A DNA stretch of 64,000 bases. Origin: Chromera velia. Lineage: Eukaryota; Sar; Chromeraceae. Location of the stretch: NCBI GenBank assembly GCA_018398765.1, contig JAHBMJ010005769.1:1-64000 (forward strand). Direction: 5' to 3'. Position numbers and translations under genes: made by a program. The notes beneath the pieces are model-generated. The model made no database searches and had not been told where the DNA came from. It saw nothing but the letters and a program-made list of their open reading frames with translations. Below are positions 37,138 to 46,548 of this stretch, one piece after another (the first letter of the stretch is position 1; every line of letters begins with the position of its first letter).

Positions 37138-38741
37138 TCAAACATCAAAATCAAAGTAGACTTTATCCTGTCCATCATCGGCCGAATCCTCTGCGGGCGC
37201 CGAAGGCTGAAAAGGGAGTGGCGGCCCACTCCAAGCCACTTGAAGGACACCTGCTCCTGCTGCAGCCGCTGCTGCAGGTGCTGGTGCAGCAGAGGAAGAA
37301 GAAGAGGCCACAAACGTCACCCGCTCCATTGCTGCAGGGTTGTCTGGGACATCATACACCAGGTGAAGGGATGCTGACCCCACCCTGCTACTGCTGAACG
37401 ACATGTAAATGGAAGGACGAAGGAGCCGTCTTGCCACCCCCTCTTCTACTCCGAACCATCGGTTAAAGACGGCATCGACCTGCAACCCGGGCAGCACACC
37501 CTGGATCGCCTTTCCCCTCAGACGGACAATGCAGGGGCGCTCCATGGCTGTCCTGAATTGGACGGCCTCCATCTTGAAGAGGCGCTCCACTGCCTTCCGC
37601 CTTTTCGCATCATTTCGGGGCTGCCTTTTCTTCAGCTTTCTCTTCTTCCTCCGAGGTCACCTCCTCCTCGGGGTTGTAGTTCGTCATCAGCAAGGCACGC
37701 ATCCTCTCGTCCGTCACGTCAAACATGGGATCCACTCCACAAATCACCTCTGTACTCACAGAGGCGCACATACACCATCAAGTCATTCATCCCTCCATCC
37801 ATCACCAGGCAGGCAGGCAGGCGAACAGCCCAGCAGATAGGCAGGCAGACAAGGCAGGCAGACAAAGTAGGCAGGCAAGGTAGGCAGGCAAGGCAAACAG
37901 GCAAGGCAGGCAGGCAGGCAGGCAGGCAAGCCTGGCAAGGCAAGGCAGGCAGGCAGGCAGGCAGGCAAGGCACACAAGGCAGGCAGGCAGGCAGGCAGCT
38001 GGGCAGAGAGGCAGGCAGGCAAGTACAGGCAGGCAGGCAGGGTCCATCCATCTGTTCATGCACTCATGCATCCATACACCCATTCTTCCGTTTCCCTGGT
38101 CCAAACACCCCTCCGCAGTGTGACCAGCACTGCTTCATTGGGGGAAAAAGATGTATCGAATCACCTTTCGGAATGTCGTCCTGCTCGGCTGACGCATCTA
38201 CTTCCCCCAGTCCCAGAACGACTCTCCCCCATACGTAGTAAGGTCCGAGGAACCCCGTCAGAATGTCTGTCTGGTAAGTAGCGAGTAAGAAGACTCGGTA
38301 CTTCAATGCGAAGTACTTGAGGCCATTCGACACGCACAATCTGTAGGACAACCAATTCAATGAATCATGAAATTCATTGAATTCGTCGTTGTACAAGTCA
38401 AAAAAGGCCTGGCCCCTCGCAACCCAGTGCCCTGGGATTTCTTTTGGGGCCTCCCTGGCCCCGTACTCAGGCCTCCGCATTGTCGACGAGAGCAGATTTT
38501 CGAACAAAACAGAGAAAGAGTTGGTCATTTTCGATTGGAGCGAGTCAAACAATTTAAGGACTCCGTCTTTCTTCTCTTCTGGGGGGGCCAACTTTCCTTC
38601 CAACGCTAAAATTAGGGCCGTGATGGGTCCCTCATCCGGAAATATGCTTCTGCACTGCCTCACTGCCACGATGGCTGCCTCCACACTTTCAGCAGCCATG
38701 GAGACGGAAGGGAGCGGACATGAATTTTTTTCAAAAAACAA
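37138..38741 (-). pseudogene. Gene 2 of the 6-kb TIR element, unknown protein
   Basis: Exon 1 (38741 to about 38110) encodes 200-odd residues starting MFFEKNSCPL just inside the right TIR. It has helical and aromatic blocks (YNDEFNEFHDSLNWLSYRLC, GFLGPYYVWGRVVLGLGEVD). The (CAGG)n tract at 37805-38045 looks intronic, with an acceptor near 37752. The downstream part reads VICGVDPMFDVTDERMRALL and, in another frame, a Lys/Arg-rich run (RKKRKLKKRQPRNDAKRRK), then 37138-37590 with FNRWFGVEEGVARRL, an Ala-rich run and an acidic end (DSADDGQDKVYFDFDV). No known domain is seen. Splicing and frame are uncertain, so I do not call a full protein. Confidence 0.5.
37805..38045. repeat. (CAGG)n microsatellite
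   Basis: Dozens of CAGG units with a few variants. Repeated LPAC frames on minus are artefacts of it. Confidence 0.95.
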
Positions 38742-38744
38742 ACT

Positions 38745-38938
38745 GGCAAACAGGAAACTGCTGGTGCACTAGCTATAGTTGAAGTCTGAAGATTCTGTTC
38801 CATAGAATTGATGGGGGTGGGATAGGTAAGAAATCCCCTAACTTTCAGCTCTGGAGACCACTTGGTTGGTTCAGTCGAGTTTTCGGCGGCGAAGCGCCGC
38901 TTTGGGGGGGCAAAAAAGAACCTGGCGGGCCCCGGCAT
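38745..38938 (-). repeat. Right terminal inverted repeat of the 6-kb element
   Basis: Inverse copy of 32958-33151. The flank beyond it (38939 on) is unrelated AT-rich DNA. Confidence 0.95.
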
Positions 38939-38949
38939 ATGTGGCATTG

Positions 38950-39640
38950 CTAAATCTAGGATTTAACCCTCATGCAATCATCATCATTATCATTATACTT
39001 ATTATCTGATTAAGAAGAATTAGGAAAAACTTTAAAAAATTAGGAAATAAGTTTAAAAACTCTCATATATAGGGATATGGCAGGTATCACAAAACCCTTA
39101 ATTATCATTAGTTTTAATTAAAAAGGATGAAAAAACGATTTTTTTTTTTTTTTTGAAAAAATGCTAAAACTAGGCCGTGCATTAGATAAAAAAAGAAAAA
39201 AAAAAACTAAGAAAACCTTTTTTTTATCGATTTCTTTTTTATTTATCAGCCCTTTAACTAGATAAACAACTGTTGTTTAAGTGTTGTTTGAGTGTTGCAG
39301 GGAGTGTTTCATGAAAAACAACTGTTGTTTGGTGAATAAATAAATAAAAAAATAAAAAACTAGCAAAACTTTTTTTTTTCTTTTTTTTTATTTAGCTAGT
39401 GCAGGGCGTAGAGCCAAAACTTTTTTAAGTCTTTTTAGAGAAAAAATTGAAGTACTAGATCATTTTTATGACCACATCTACCTAGACCTCTTAGAGACTA
39501 CGCAAAAATAGCTATAATAGCTAGGAATAACCATTCACACACATAAAAGAAGAATTTAATAAATTTAATATGCCCAGCGAAATTTAGGCAATTATTTAGC
39601 ATGCAAGGTGATTATATGAAAACCTTAGCATAAAAGGCAG
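38950..39640. other. AT-rich non-coding stretch
   Basis: Poly-A and poly-T runs and no ORF of note. A duplicated ACAACTGTTGTTT phrase occurs near 39265 and 39319. Confidence 0.5.
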
Positions 39641-39655
39641 ACTATATGATTAAAC

Positions 39656-40516
39656 TAGTGATCAGATTTGGTTTAATAGGATTTAATTTGATTCAATTTG
39701 ATTTGATTTGATTTGATTTGAGCTTCAAGCTCAAATCTGACCAGATTTGAGGTAGATTTGAGGTTGAAGTCTAGAGGTCACTTTTGACAGCACTGAAGAT
39801 AATATGACATAGTCAATACCACTAACAAATCCTAAAAAGCCCTAGACACAAGAAAATCACTAAAAACTAGACTAAAAGCTACATTAAGACTCTCAAAATT
39901 AATGAGCTATTGTCAAAGCTAAGAGCTTATATAAGTTAAGAGCTTATAATTATATATTACTCCCTCTTTCTACAGGCTACACTTTCTTCACATAGCCGGC
40001 ACTGTATACTAATGCGGCCTTCTTGCTAGTTTTTTTGTTGTTATGACTTATGGGATTGTTTGATATCGTTGATCAGTTTGATAAGGGGAAACCCAAGAAA
40101 GGCCCAAGCCTAGCAAAGAAAGAAGCGTAAAAACTGCTACAGGATAATGAAGAACCTCTTCAAACCCTCAATCAAAACTTGAATGTCTGGAGAATAGACT
40201 GGATGACCTTTTTTTTACTAAACAGACATTTAGAAAAGCTTTTGAGAGTTCATATTTGTGCTAGATATTCATGTGAAACTGATGAAAAAATCTTTTTGTG
40301 ATCATTTGTTTTTGTTTTTTTTGTACAAAAAAATGTGAAGACTCATTTGAGAGACTGGATGACGGATTGACCTCGAAGATTTGAGGTTAAAAAGTCAGAT
40401 TTGAAGTAAATTTGATAGGATTTGGTAGGCTTTATCATACTAAAGTTTTTTAGGCCTAAGATTTGATTTGAGGTTAAGCCCTACTTCAAATCATATCAAA
40501 TCAAATCTGGTCACTA
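39656..40516. mobile_element. hAT-type MITE, 861 bp
   Basis: Both ends read inward as TAGTGA(T/C)CAGATTTG, an imperfect TIR of about 30 bp. The 8-bp sequence GATTAAAC stands directly outside each end (39648-39655 and 40517-40524), a perfect target duplication. An 8-bp duplication and a TAGNG start are the hallmarks of the hAT superfamily. Subterminal GATTTG repeats fit hAT transposase binding sites. No transposase ORF is present, so it is non-autonomous. Confidence 0.92.
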
Positions 40517-40564
40517 GATTAAACTATATGTATACCGGTTTTATAACTGCAAATCGAAGCGGTA

Positions 40565-41206
40565 CCCTGTAGGTAGCTAGGATTTTACGGGATTTTAGCC
40601 TAGGATTTTAGCGGATTTTACGGGATTTGGGCCAGGATTTTAGCGGATTTAGGCAGATTTTGCCCAGAATTCTGCCGGACTATTTCTCCAAGATTTTAGA
40701 ATCTAAGGATTATAAAGACTAAAATCCTGGATCCTAGGATTTTAGAAATGAATGCCAGGATTTTACGGGATTTTACGGGATTATACGGGATTTTACATGA
40801 TTTTTACATAAACAAAAACAATGAAATAAAAGTCGATCACAATCGATGCCGGTTATCCCTTTTGTGCAGCCTTGAAGTGTATCATTCATCTTTGAATTTA
40901 ATTTTATTCATTTCTTTACAATCCCGTAAAATCTCGTATAATCCCGTAAAATCCCGTATAATCCCATAAAATCCTGTATAATCCCGTAAAATCCTAGGAA
41001 AAGGCTAGCATTTTAGTTTTCTTCCAGGATTTTAGATTCTAAAATCTTAGGTATAGGGATTATATTTTTAACGTTAAGAGTCCGACAGAATCCTGGGCAA
41101 AATCCGCCAAAATCCGCTAAAATCCTGGCAAAAATCCCGTAAAATGCCGCTTAAATGCGCTAAAATCCTGGGCTGAAATCCCATAAAATCCTGGCTACCT
41201 GCAAGG
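40565..41206. mobile_element. Fold-back MITE built of ATTTTACGGG modules, 642 bp
   Basis: The left arm (40565 to about 40800) and right arm (about 40920-41206) are imperfect inverse copies. They are filled with GGATTTTACGGGATTTTA-like units on the left and their complement on the right. About 120 bp of unlike DNA form the loop. Ends are CCCTGTAGGTAGC and, inverted, CCTTGCAGGTAGC, each next to TA (40563-40564 and 41207-41208). A TA duplication would fit a Tc1/mariner-mobilised MITE, but two bases are weak evidence. Confidence 0.8.
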
Positions 41207-41242
41207 TAATTAATAGAGTCATCAACATTGTATTATATATAT

Positions 41243-41533
41243 TGTTGTGTGCCATGGTGGGCCCACAATGGAGCAGAAGCAGCGTGACTGCTGGTACTAC
41301 GCCACGGCTATGGCATGCCTACATTTTGGGTGCGCGTACGGCTGGGGGCTACGGCATTTGCCCTGCCTGCACTGCACGGATCGATATCTTATATGATTGC
41401 AGTTAGCTTCCTCCTTGCCTGATGAGAGGATTGGAGGAGAATAGCTAGATTGATAGACTCACGTGACCGAGATCTATAGACCTTCTATATGAGACTAGAC
41501 GGCCTCTTCCTAGGTGCTAGTCTGTATAGATCA
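41243..41533 (+). repeat. 5' LTR of the small LTR element
   Basis: 291 bp, TG...CA ends, followed directly by the tRNA-type primer site at 41534. Confidence 0.92.
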
Positions 41534-42136
41534 TGGTAACAGAGCTGGTTCAATAGATCCAGGAAATAGCAGTCATCCCTTGCTCACCGTCTCCTCTCTA
41601 AAAACACACCTGGGGTCTTTGCGCGCATTTGCTATGCAGCAGGTCCTCTCATTGTCTTGGAATCTGAGTTGATGCACTGACGCGCTTCTCTTGCAGAATT
41701 CCGATATCAGCAGGATAATTCAAACCTGATTTTCCTAATAATTATTGGTTTATAATCATTATTTAAAAAAATAATAATTATATGAATCATAAATAAAAAT
41801 ATGTTTCACAAGCCCTAGAGGGCTTAATCAAAGTTTTAAAACATATTATTTTAAAAACTTTGATTTGTTTTTCATCTAAAAACACTTCATAAATCTGATA
41901 AAATTTTATGGTAAAGTTGAGGGTTTTGCATAATGATTATGACTTATTATCGGTTTGGGATAATTATTATTGCTATTATCTAAATAATGGCCTTATTACA
42001 ATAATCATTATTGAGTTATCTCAGTGATGGAGAATTTTCTTTTTTGTCCAAACATCTCTTCTAGAGTTTATAAGCAAGGTCACGGTGAGATTTTTCTTCG
42101 TTCGCTAGCCCGTTTTTTCCCTTCGACTGCTTTGGG

Positions 42137-42547
42137 ATGGCCACCTTGTCCGGTGATGTCACCGTTAAGGTGATCAATCTTCGAGACGTTTATTCTGCTG
42201 CCCTTTTGAGGACACGGGCTATGCAGACGCACGAAGATCAATTTGCAGATGTGGTGATCACTACGCTGTCGTTTCTTTCTTCTTTTTTGGGGATCCGTCT
42301 TGTCTTCCCAAGTATGCCTCTATCGAGTGCCCCAGGTCAATGCAGAACCCCATGTGGGACTCGAGGTTCACGAGGGCATAAATTGAAGAAAGAGCAGAAG
42401 CAACCACCAGTACCTAGGGGCTTTAGATCCAACCAGATTGTAAAGAGCGCAGCAGCCATTTCTTTTCCCCAAAAGAAGTCCGTCTCCTGGCCTCCCGAAG
42501 AGAAATTGCATACCTTTTTTCTTTTGAAGTCGCAAAACATCTTATGA
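42137..42547 (+). CDS. First ORF inside the small LTR element, unknown
   Basis: 136 codons from the first good ATG after the primer site. The N end (MATLSGDVTVKVINLRDVYS) and the hydrophobic part ITTLSFLSSFLGIRLVF are followed by a basic Lys/Arg/Gln stretch. There are no Cys/His knuckles and no retropepsin or RT motif. It could be a remote gag, or a captured host segment; I cannot tell. The end overlaps the next ORF by four bases (ATGA). Confidence 0.4.
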   Translation: MATLSGDVTVKVINLRDVYSAALLRTRAMQTHEDQFADVVITTLSFLSSFLGIRLVFPSMPLSSAPGQCRTPCGTRGSRGHKLKKEQKQPPVPRGFRSNQIVKSAAAISFPQKKSVSWPPEEKLHTFFLLKSQNIL

Positions 42548-43389
42548 CTTCATTTTCATGTTCTTCTTCATTTCTGCACCGACAAAGACAGCATGACCAA
42601 AGAACCTTTACCCCAGTTTCTTCCCTCCCACCCCTTGATGAGCAGCCTCCCGAGCCACACATTTCTGATTCCGTTGACGAGGTCTGTCCTCAAGTGACAG
42701 AGCGTGCTGCAAGCACGAGCGTTGAGGATTGGTCCTCTCATTTTCCCACCAATCCCTGCCCTCCCGTCTCCCCCACTACACACCCATCTACACTGATGCC
42801 AGCGCCCAACAGCCATCCACATAGTGCGACTGTCACCATCTTTCCTTCTAAATCAAGCATTCCTTCAGCAACCGGGCGTAAGCACCTTCTCACGAGCGCT
42901 AAGGAAACCGTGTCCCCATCTTCTAATGCAGAGGCTGTTGAGAGTTCCTCTCGCCATGCAAGTGCAGAAACACTTTTTCCGGATCCCATCTCCAACGATG
43001 CCAATGCGGAAGATATGCCCTTTCATCCTGAGGGTGCCAGTCCCTCTTTTTGTGAACGTGTTCCCTGCGCAAGCTCTGAAGCGGGGGATACCCCCTTCAA
43101 GGCAGTCAACGTGTCCTTTTTTCACGTTTCTCAAACGGAGAAGAACCGAATCAAAGCGAAAAAGAAGGCAACCTGCAAAGTAATGCATAAAACCATGCAG
43201 GCCGAGGCAGAAAGAGAAGCAAGCACTCTTCCTGCGCCCGCACAGACATCAGAATCATTTCTTTTTCCTCCCCAAGATGAAGCTCCTCTAGCACAGTATT
43301 ATCTGTATCGCCGCCAGGACGGCAGAAAAGTCTGTCTTAAAAGGCGGTCCCAAAAAGATTCGTCGGGCGCCATCACCAGGCGGATTTAG
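42544..43389 (+). CDS. Second ORF inside the small LTR element, Ser/Pro-rich, unknown
   Basis: 281 codons, opened by the ATGA overlap with the first ORF. Ser/Pro/Thr/His-rich and probably disordered for 190 residues. It then has a basic helix (KNRIKAKKKATCKVMHKTMQ) and a C end with LAQYYLYRRQDGRKVCLKRR. No family recognised. An uninterrupted 281-codon frame inside an element whose LTRs differ by about 8% suggests either coding constraint or chance in C-rich DNA. Confidence 0.45.
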   Translation: MTSFSCSSSFLHRQRQHDQRTFTPVSSLPPLDEQPPEPHISDSVDEVCPQVTERAASTSVEDWSSHFPTNPCPPVSPTTHPSTLMPAPNSHPHSATVTIFPSKSSIPSATGRKHLLTSAKETVSPSSNAEAVESSSRHASAETLFPDPISNDANAEDMPFHPEGASPSFCERVPCASSEAGDTPFKAVNVSFFHVSQTEKNRIKAKKKATCKVMHKTMQAEAEREASTLPAPAQTSESFLFPPQDEAPLAQYYLYRRQDGRKVCLKRRSQKDSSGAITRRI

Positions 43390-43774
43390 CAGTGTTGTAG
43401 AGGTGGTTGTTTGAAGCCTGAAGAGGCAACCCTGTGCCAAGGTTGTCATCGTTTAGGCTGCCAAAGGGGATGTTCCCGGTATTCTTGAATTCTCACTAAT
43501 AGGGTTCAATGGGGTACGAAGAAGTATCGTGCATTCCTTTCTTTTTGCATGGATTTCTTTTTGTTTTGTTATTCTTGATCGCACCGTTCAAGTCTTTCCA
43601 GACTTCTTCTAATAGAACGTGGTGTGTCCGAAAAAAAGAAAGCAGTTGGTTCATTCTCTTTTCCATCCCTGTCCTCATTCTTCAATGTTCTTTTCACCGT
43701 TTCCTCTCTTCTCTCATTGTTTCTCTCTTCAGAGAAGTCGAAAGAAACATGAAAGAAAAACTAGCAAACAAACA

Positions 43775-43780
43775 ATCAAT

Positions 43781-43830
<50 letters not shown>
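43775..43830. repeat. (GA)n microsatellite
   Basis: Uninterrupted GA run inside the small LTR element, followed by more GA/AAAG-rich DNA up to the 3' LTR. Confidence 0.95.
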
Positions 43831-43834
<4 letters not shown>

Positions 43835-43940
43835 CTGAGACAGACAGATCGAGAATTTCAAAAAGAAAGAGGAGAAAGAAGAAGAGAAAGAATAAGAGAA
43901 AAAGAAAGAAAGAAAACAGAAAAAGAGAGAAAGTAATTCG

Positions 43941-44234
43941 TGTTGTGTGCCACGGTGGGCACACAATGGAGCAGAAGCAGCGTGACTGCCGGTACTACGT
44001 CACGGCTATGGCATGCCTGCATTTCGAGTGCGTGTACGGCTGGGGGCCACGGCATTTGCCCTGCCTGCACTGCACGGATCGATATCTCATATGATTGTAG
44101 TCAGCTTCCTCCTTGCCTGATGAGAGGATTGAAGGAGAATAGCTTTGATAAACTCATGTGACCGATTCGGAGATCTATGGACCTTCCATACGAGACTAGA
44201 CGGCCTCCTCCTAGGCGCTAGTCTGTACAGATCA
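43941..44234 (+). repeat. 3' LTR of the small LTR element
   Basis: 294 bp copy of 41243-41533. A GA-rich stretch lies just upstream and TATAT just downstream. Confidence 0.92.
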
Positions 44235-44662
44235 TATATAACATTGTATTAACGACTCGGAGCCATGCTAACGAAACTAATAAAAAAACTCTTATTAACA
44301 CCTCGCCCCGGTTTATAAATTTTTATGATTAAATACACGTTTAACAGTAATTTGATGCTGAAGTCTGTTGGCGATCGTGTATATTATGAGAATGAAGAAG
44401 GAATTAGACATGCAATGTAATGCATACAAGAACAGTTGAACAACTGAGGTATCTCCTTTGTGTAGTACTCCTACATAGGTGTGTTCACGGTGCTTTTGTC
44501 CGGCTCGCACTCAAACTGGCGCTGCGTACGTGCGTACTGCCTGCATGAAGGGGCGGCCTGCTCGACCATGCAATGATGTACATGCACGTGGCATGCATGT
44601 CCGTCAATCAGAGTCAACCAATTGACAAACCGAGCATGCAACTAGAAAAGCATAGAAAAGCT
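44235..44662. other. Non-coding stretch
   Basis: No ORF or repeat of note. The phrase ACATTGTATTA at about 44241 also occurs left of the small LTR element at about 41226. Confidence 0.4.
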
Positions 44663-45166
44663 CTATAGAGTTGTCCGCTTCATTTTCTCATTGCGACGAG
44701 ATGAGGCTGGAAGATCCGCATAGCTTGACGACTGACGGCAAGCAGCCCTCACCCACCGGTCCATCTGTCGGTCCTGCATAAGCTGTTCCGAGAGAGTGAG
44801 CGACTCGTTGTTTTGATGCAGGCGCAGCTCTGCACCCCTCTTTCCGGCCCACACACCCTCAGTTGATTGAAAGACGTCTCTTCCTTTCTTCTTTTGTGGT
44901 TCCCTTTCGACTGGCATCCTTTCTCGCCATTCTTTTTCGTCTGTTTGACTCCGTGAGCGCCTCATGGCAGGCAGGTAGGCAGGCAATGCATTGTTCACTG
45001 CGGACCCCCCGTGCGGTTTGCCTTTTGCCGACTTTGGCCTAGGCATTCCCTTTCCTTTCCTTCCCTGCTCCTGCTGCTTCTCCGTGAACGCACTGCCATC
45101 CACACGCTCCGAAGGGGAACGTTTGGGCTGGACGGCTCTCCAGGCTGATCTTCCTTCGTTCCTTTC
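44663..45166 (-). CDS. Possible terminal exon of a host gene, unknown
   Basis: Open on minus from an AG acceptor (TTCGTTCAG, about 45167-45175) to a stop at 44663. It gives about 167 residues in one frame. Composition is Lys/Arg/Ser/Gln-rich, like a disordered basic tail: KGMPRPKSAKGKPHGGSAV, RRSRSQTDEKEWRERMP, ESLTLSEQLMQDRQMDRW. Base composition is more balanced here than in the GA-rich flanks. No domain is recognisable, and upstream exons cannot be picked out, so this stays a candidate. Confidence 0.35.
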   Translation of the reverse strand, partial: ERNEGRSAWRAVQPKRSPSERVDGSAFTEKQQEQGRKGKGMPRPKSAKGKPHGGSAVNNALPAYLPAMRRSRSQTDEKEWRERMPVEREPQKKKGRDVFQSTEGVWAGKRGAELRLHQNNESLTLSEQLMQDRQMDRWVRAACRQSSSYADLPASSRRNEKMKRTTL

Positions 45167-45169
45167 CTG

Positions 45170-46514
45170 AACGAACGCTTAATTCCCTCACGCAGGTGAC
45201 AGACCGATACACGGACGCATCGATCAGCCAGTCAGAGGAGAGGAGAGGGAGGGAGAAACAAGTAGAGGCGCTGACAGATGCACGAGTGGACCCGACAGAC
45301 TCTAAGAGGTGGGAGGAGGAGGGTTGAGTGAGGAATCAGATACAGACAACAGGAGCTTGAACCGGCCGATAGCGAAACAGAAGGAAGCCGTCGGCAGGTC
45401 CACCCAGCAGGTGAGCAGGGTAGGAAGGAGAGAAGGGACGCTCGTTATTTCAAATCAGGCATGATCAAGGAAGAAAGATGGAAGGAGGAGCAAGGCCGGG
45501 AGGGAAGAGGTGCGTGCATGCGTGTTTTTGTTGAGGGAGGACGCTTCCGTCTGTTTTTCCACTCTCTTTCTTAGCGGAATGTCAGCTGGCCCGTTTGTTT
45601 ATCACTCTCCCGTCAGGCGTACTAGCTCGATCGAGCGTAGAAGGAAGAATCAACAAGACGGAGAAACCGACAAGCACAAACAGAGCAGGGAGTGTCTCTG
45701 AAGTTCCCCTGAAAGCGAACTCCGTTTCGGACCCACCGCACACACACCTGCATGGCAGAGTGCACCCACCCAACGTGCAGCAGCCAACCGTGGCTCTCTG
45801 CTTGTCGCTTTCTCTTCCTCAGGCCTGGCTTTATGATGCTCTCCCTTTCCTTTTAATTTGTCCGTCCATCTATTACTTTTTTTGCAGGCCTTCTTCGCGC
45901 ACTCACGTTACTCAAAAGAAGAAGAAGGAGGGAGGGCGGAAAATTGATCCACTGCTTGCACGTCCGTAGTGGCCTTCTTGTATACTTTCGAGTCTCTGCT
46001 TCTCTTGCCCCTCGTGCTCAACAAGAACACCGAACAGAAGGGAAGAGAAGAGGGAGTGGGGGGGCGAGGAGGGAGGGAAAACAGCTCGGCTAGGGATTGG
46101 TTGAAGAGAAAACAGCGAAGCGAATTTTGCCTTCCATGCTGCATGCCTGCCTGCCTGCATGGAAGGAATAAAGAATAAGAAAGGAGTGCAACAGAGGAAG
46201 AAGGCAGATGAACTTCAAGCACGCACCTTCATTACCTCCTCCCAGACATTGCTCCCTCCCTCCCTTTTCTCTTACCCCTCTCCGAAAAAGCCTTTCCTGC
46301 TCTTGTTGGCTTTATCTTTATACAACATTCTGCATGACTCTCTATTCTTCTCTCCCCCTGGCTACGTTTGTTCGTTCTCTGTCCCTGTCTCCATTCTAAA
46401 ATCTCGTTTGCATACGGTCTTTCCGTAGAGCTGCTCAGTGGGTTTTGCTTTCTTTTCCTTCTTTCTCCTCTGATACTTCCTTCGCAAGGCCTGGCCAAGA
46501 TGTCTTCGCCGCCT

Positions 46515-46548
<34 letters not shown>

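Larger units (their letters stand above)
41243..44234 (+). mobile_element. Small LTR retrotransposon without pol (TRIM/LARD-like), 2,992 bp
   Basis: Direct repeats at 41243-41533 and 43941-44234 start TGTTGTGTGCC and end AGATCA. A primer site TGGTAACAGAGC follows the left LTR at once, close to the TGGTATCAGAGC initiator-Met site used by copia and gypsy elements. A purine-rich tract precedes the right LTR. TATAT stands outside both ends (41238-41242 and 44235-44239). The LTRs differ by about 8% by eye. The interior holds two overlapping ORFs of unknown origin and no protease, integrase or RT, so it must have relied on enzymes from elsewhere. Structurally it looks whole for a non-autonomous element. 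Confidence 0.9.

Noticed and set aside
37719-38104. Minus-strand frames with LPAC repeats
   Set aside because: Translation of a (CAGG)n microsatellite in all frames, as expected of a 4-bp repeat; no gene.
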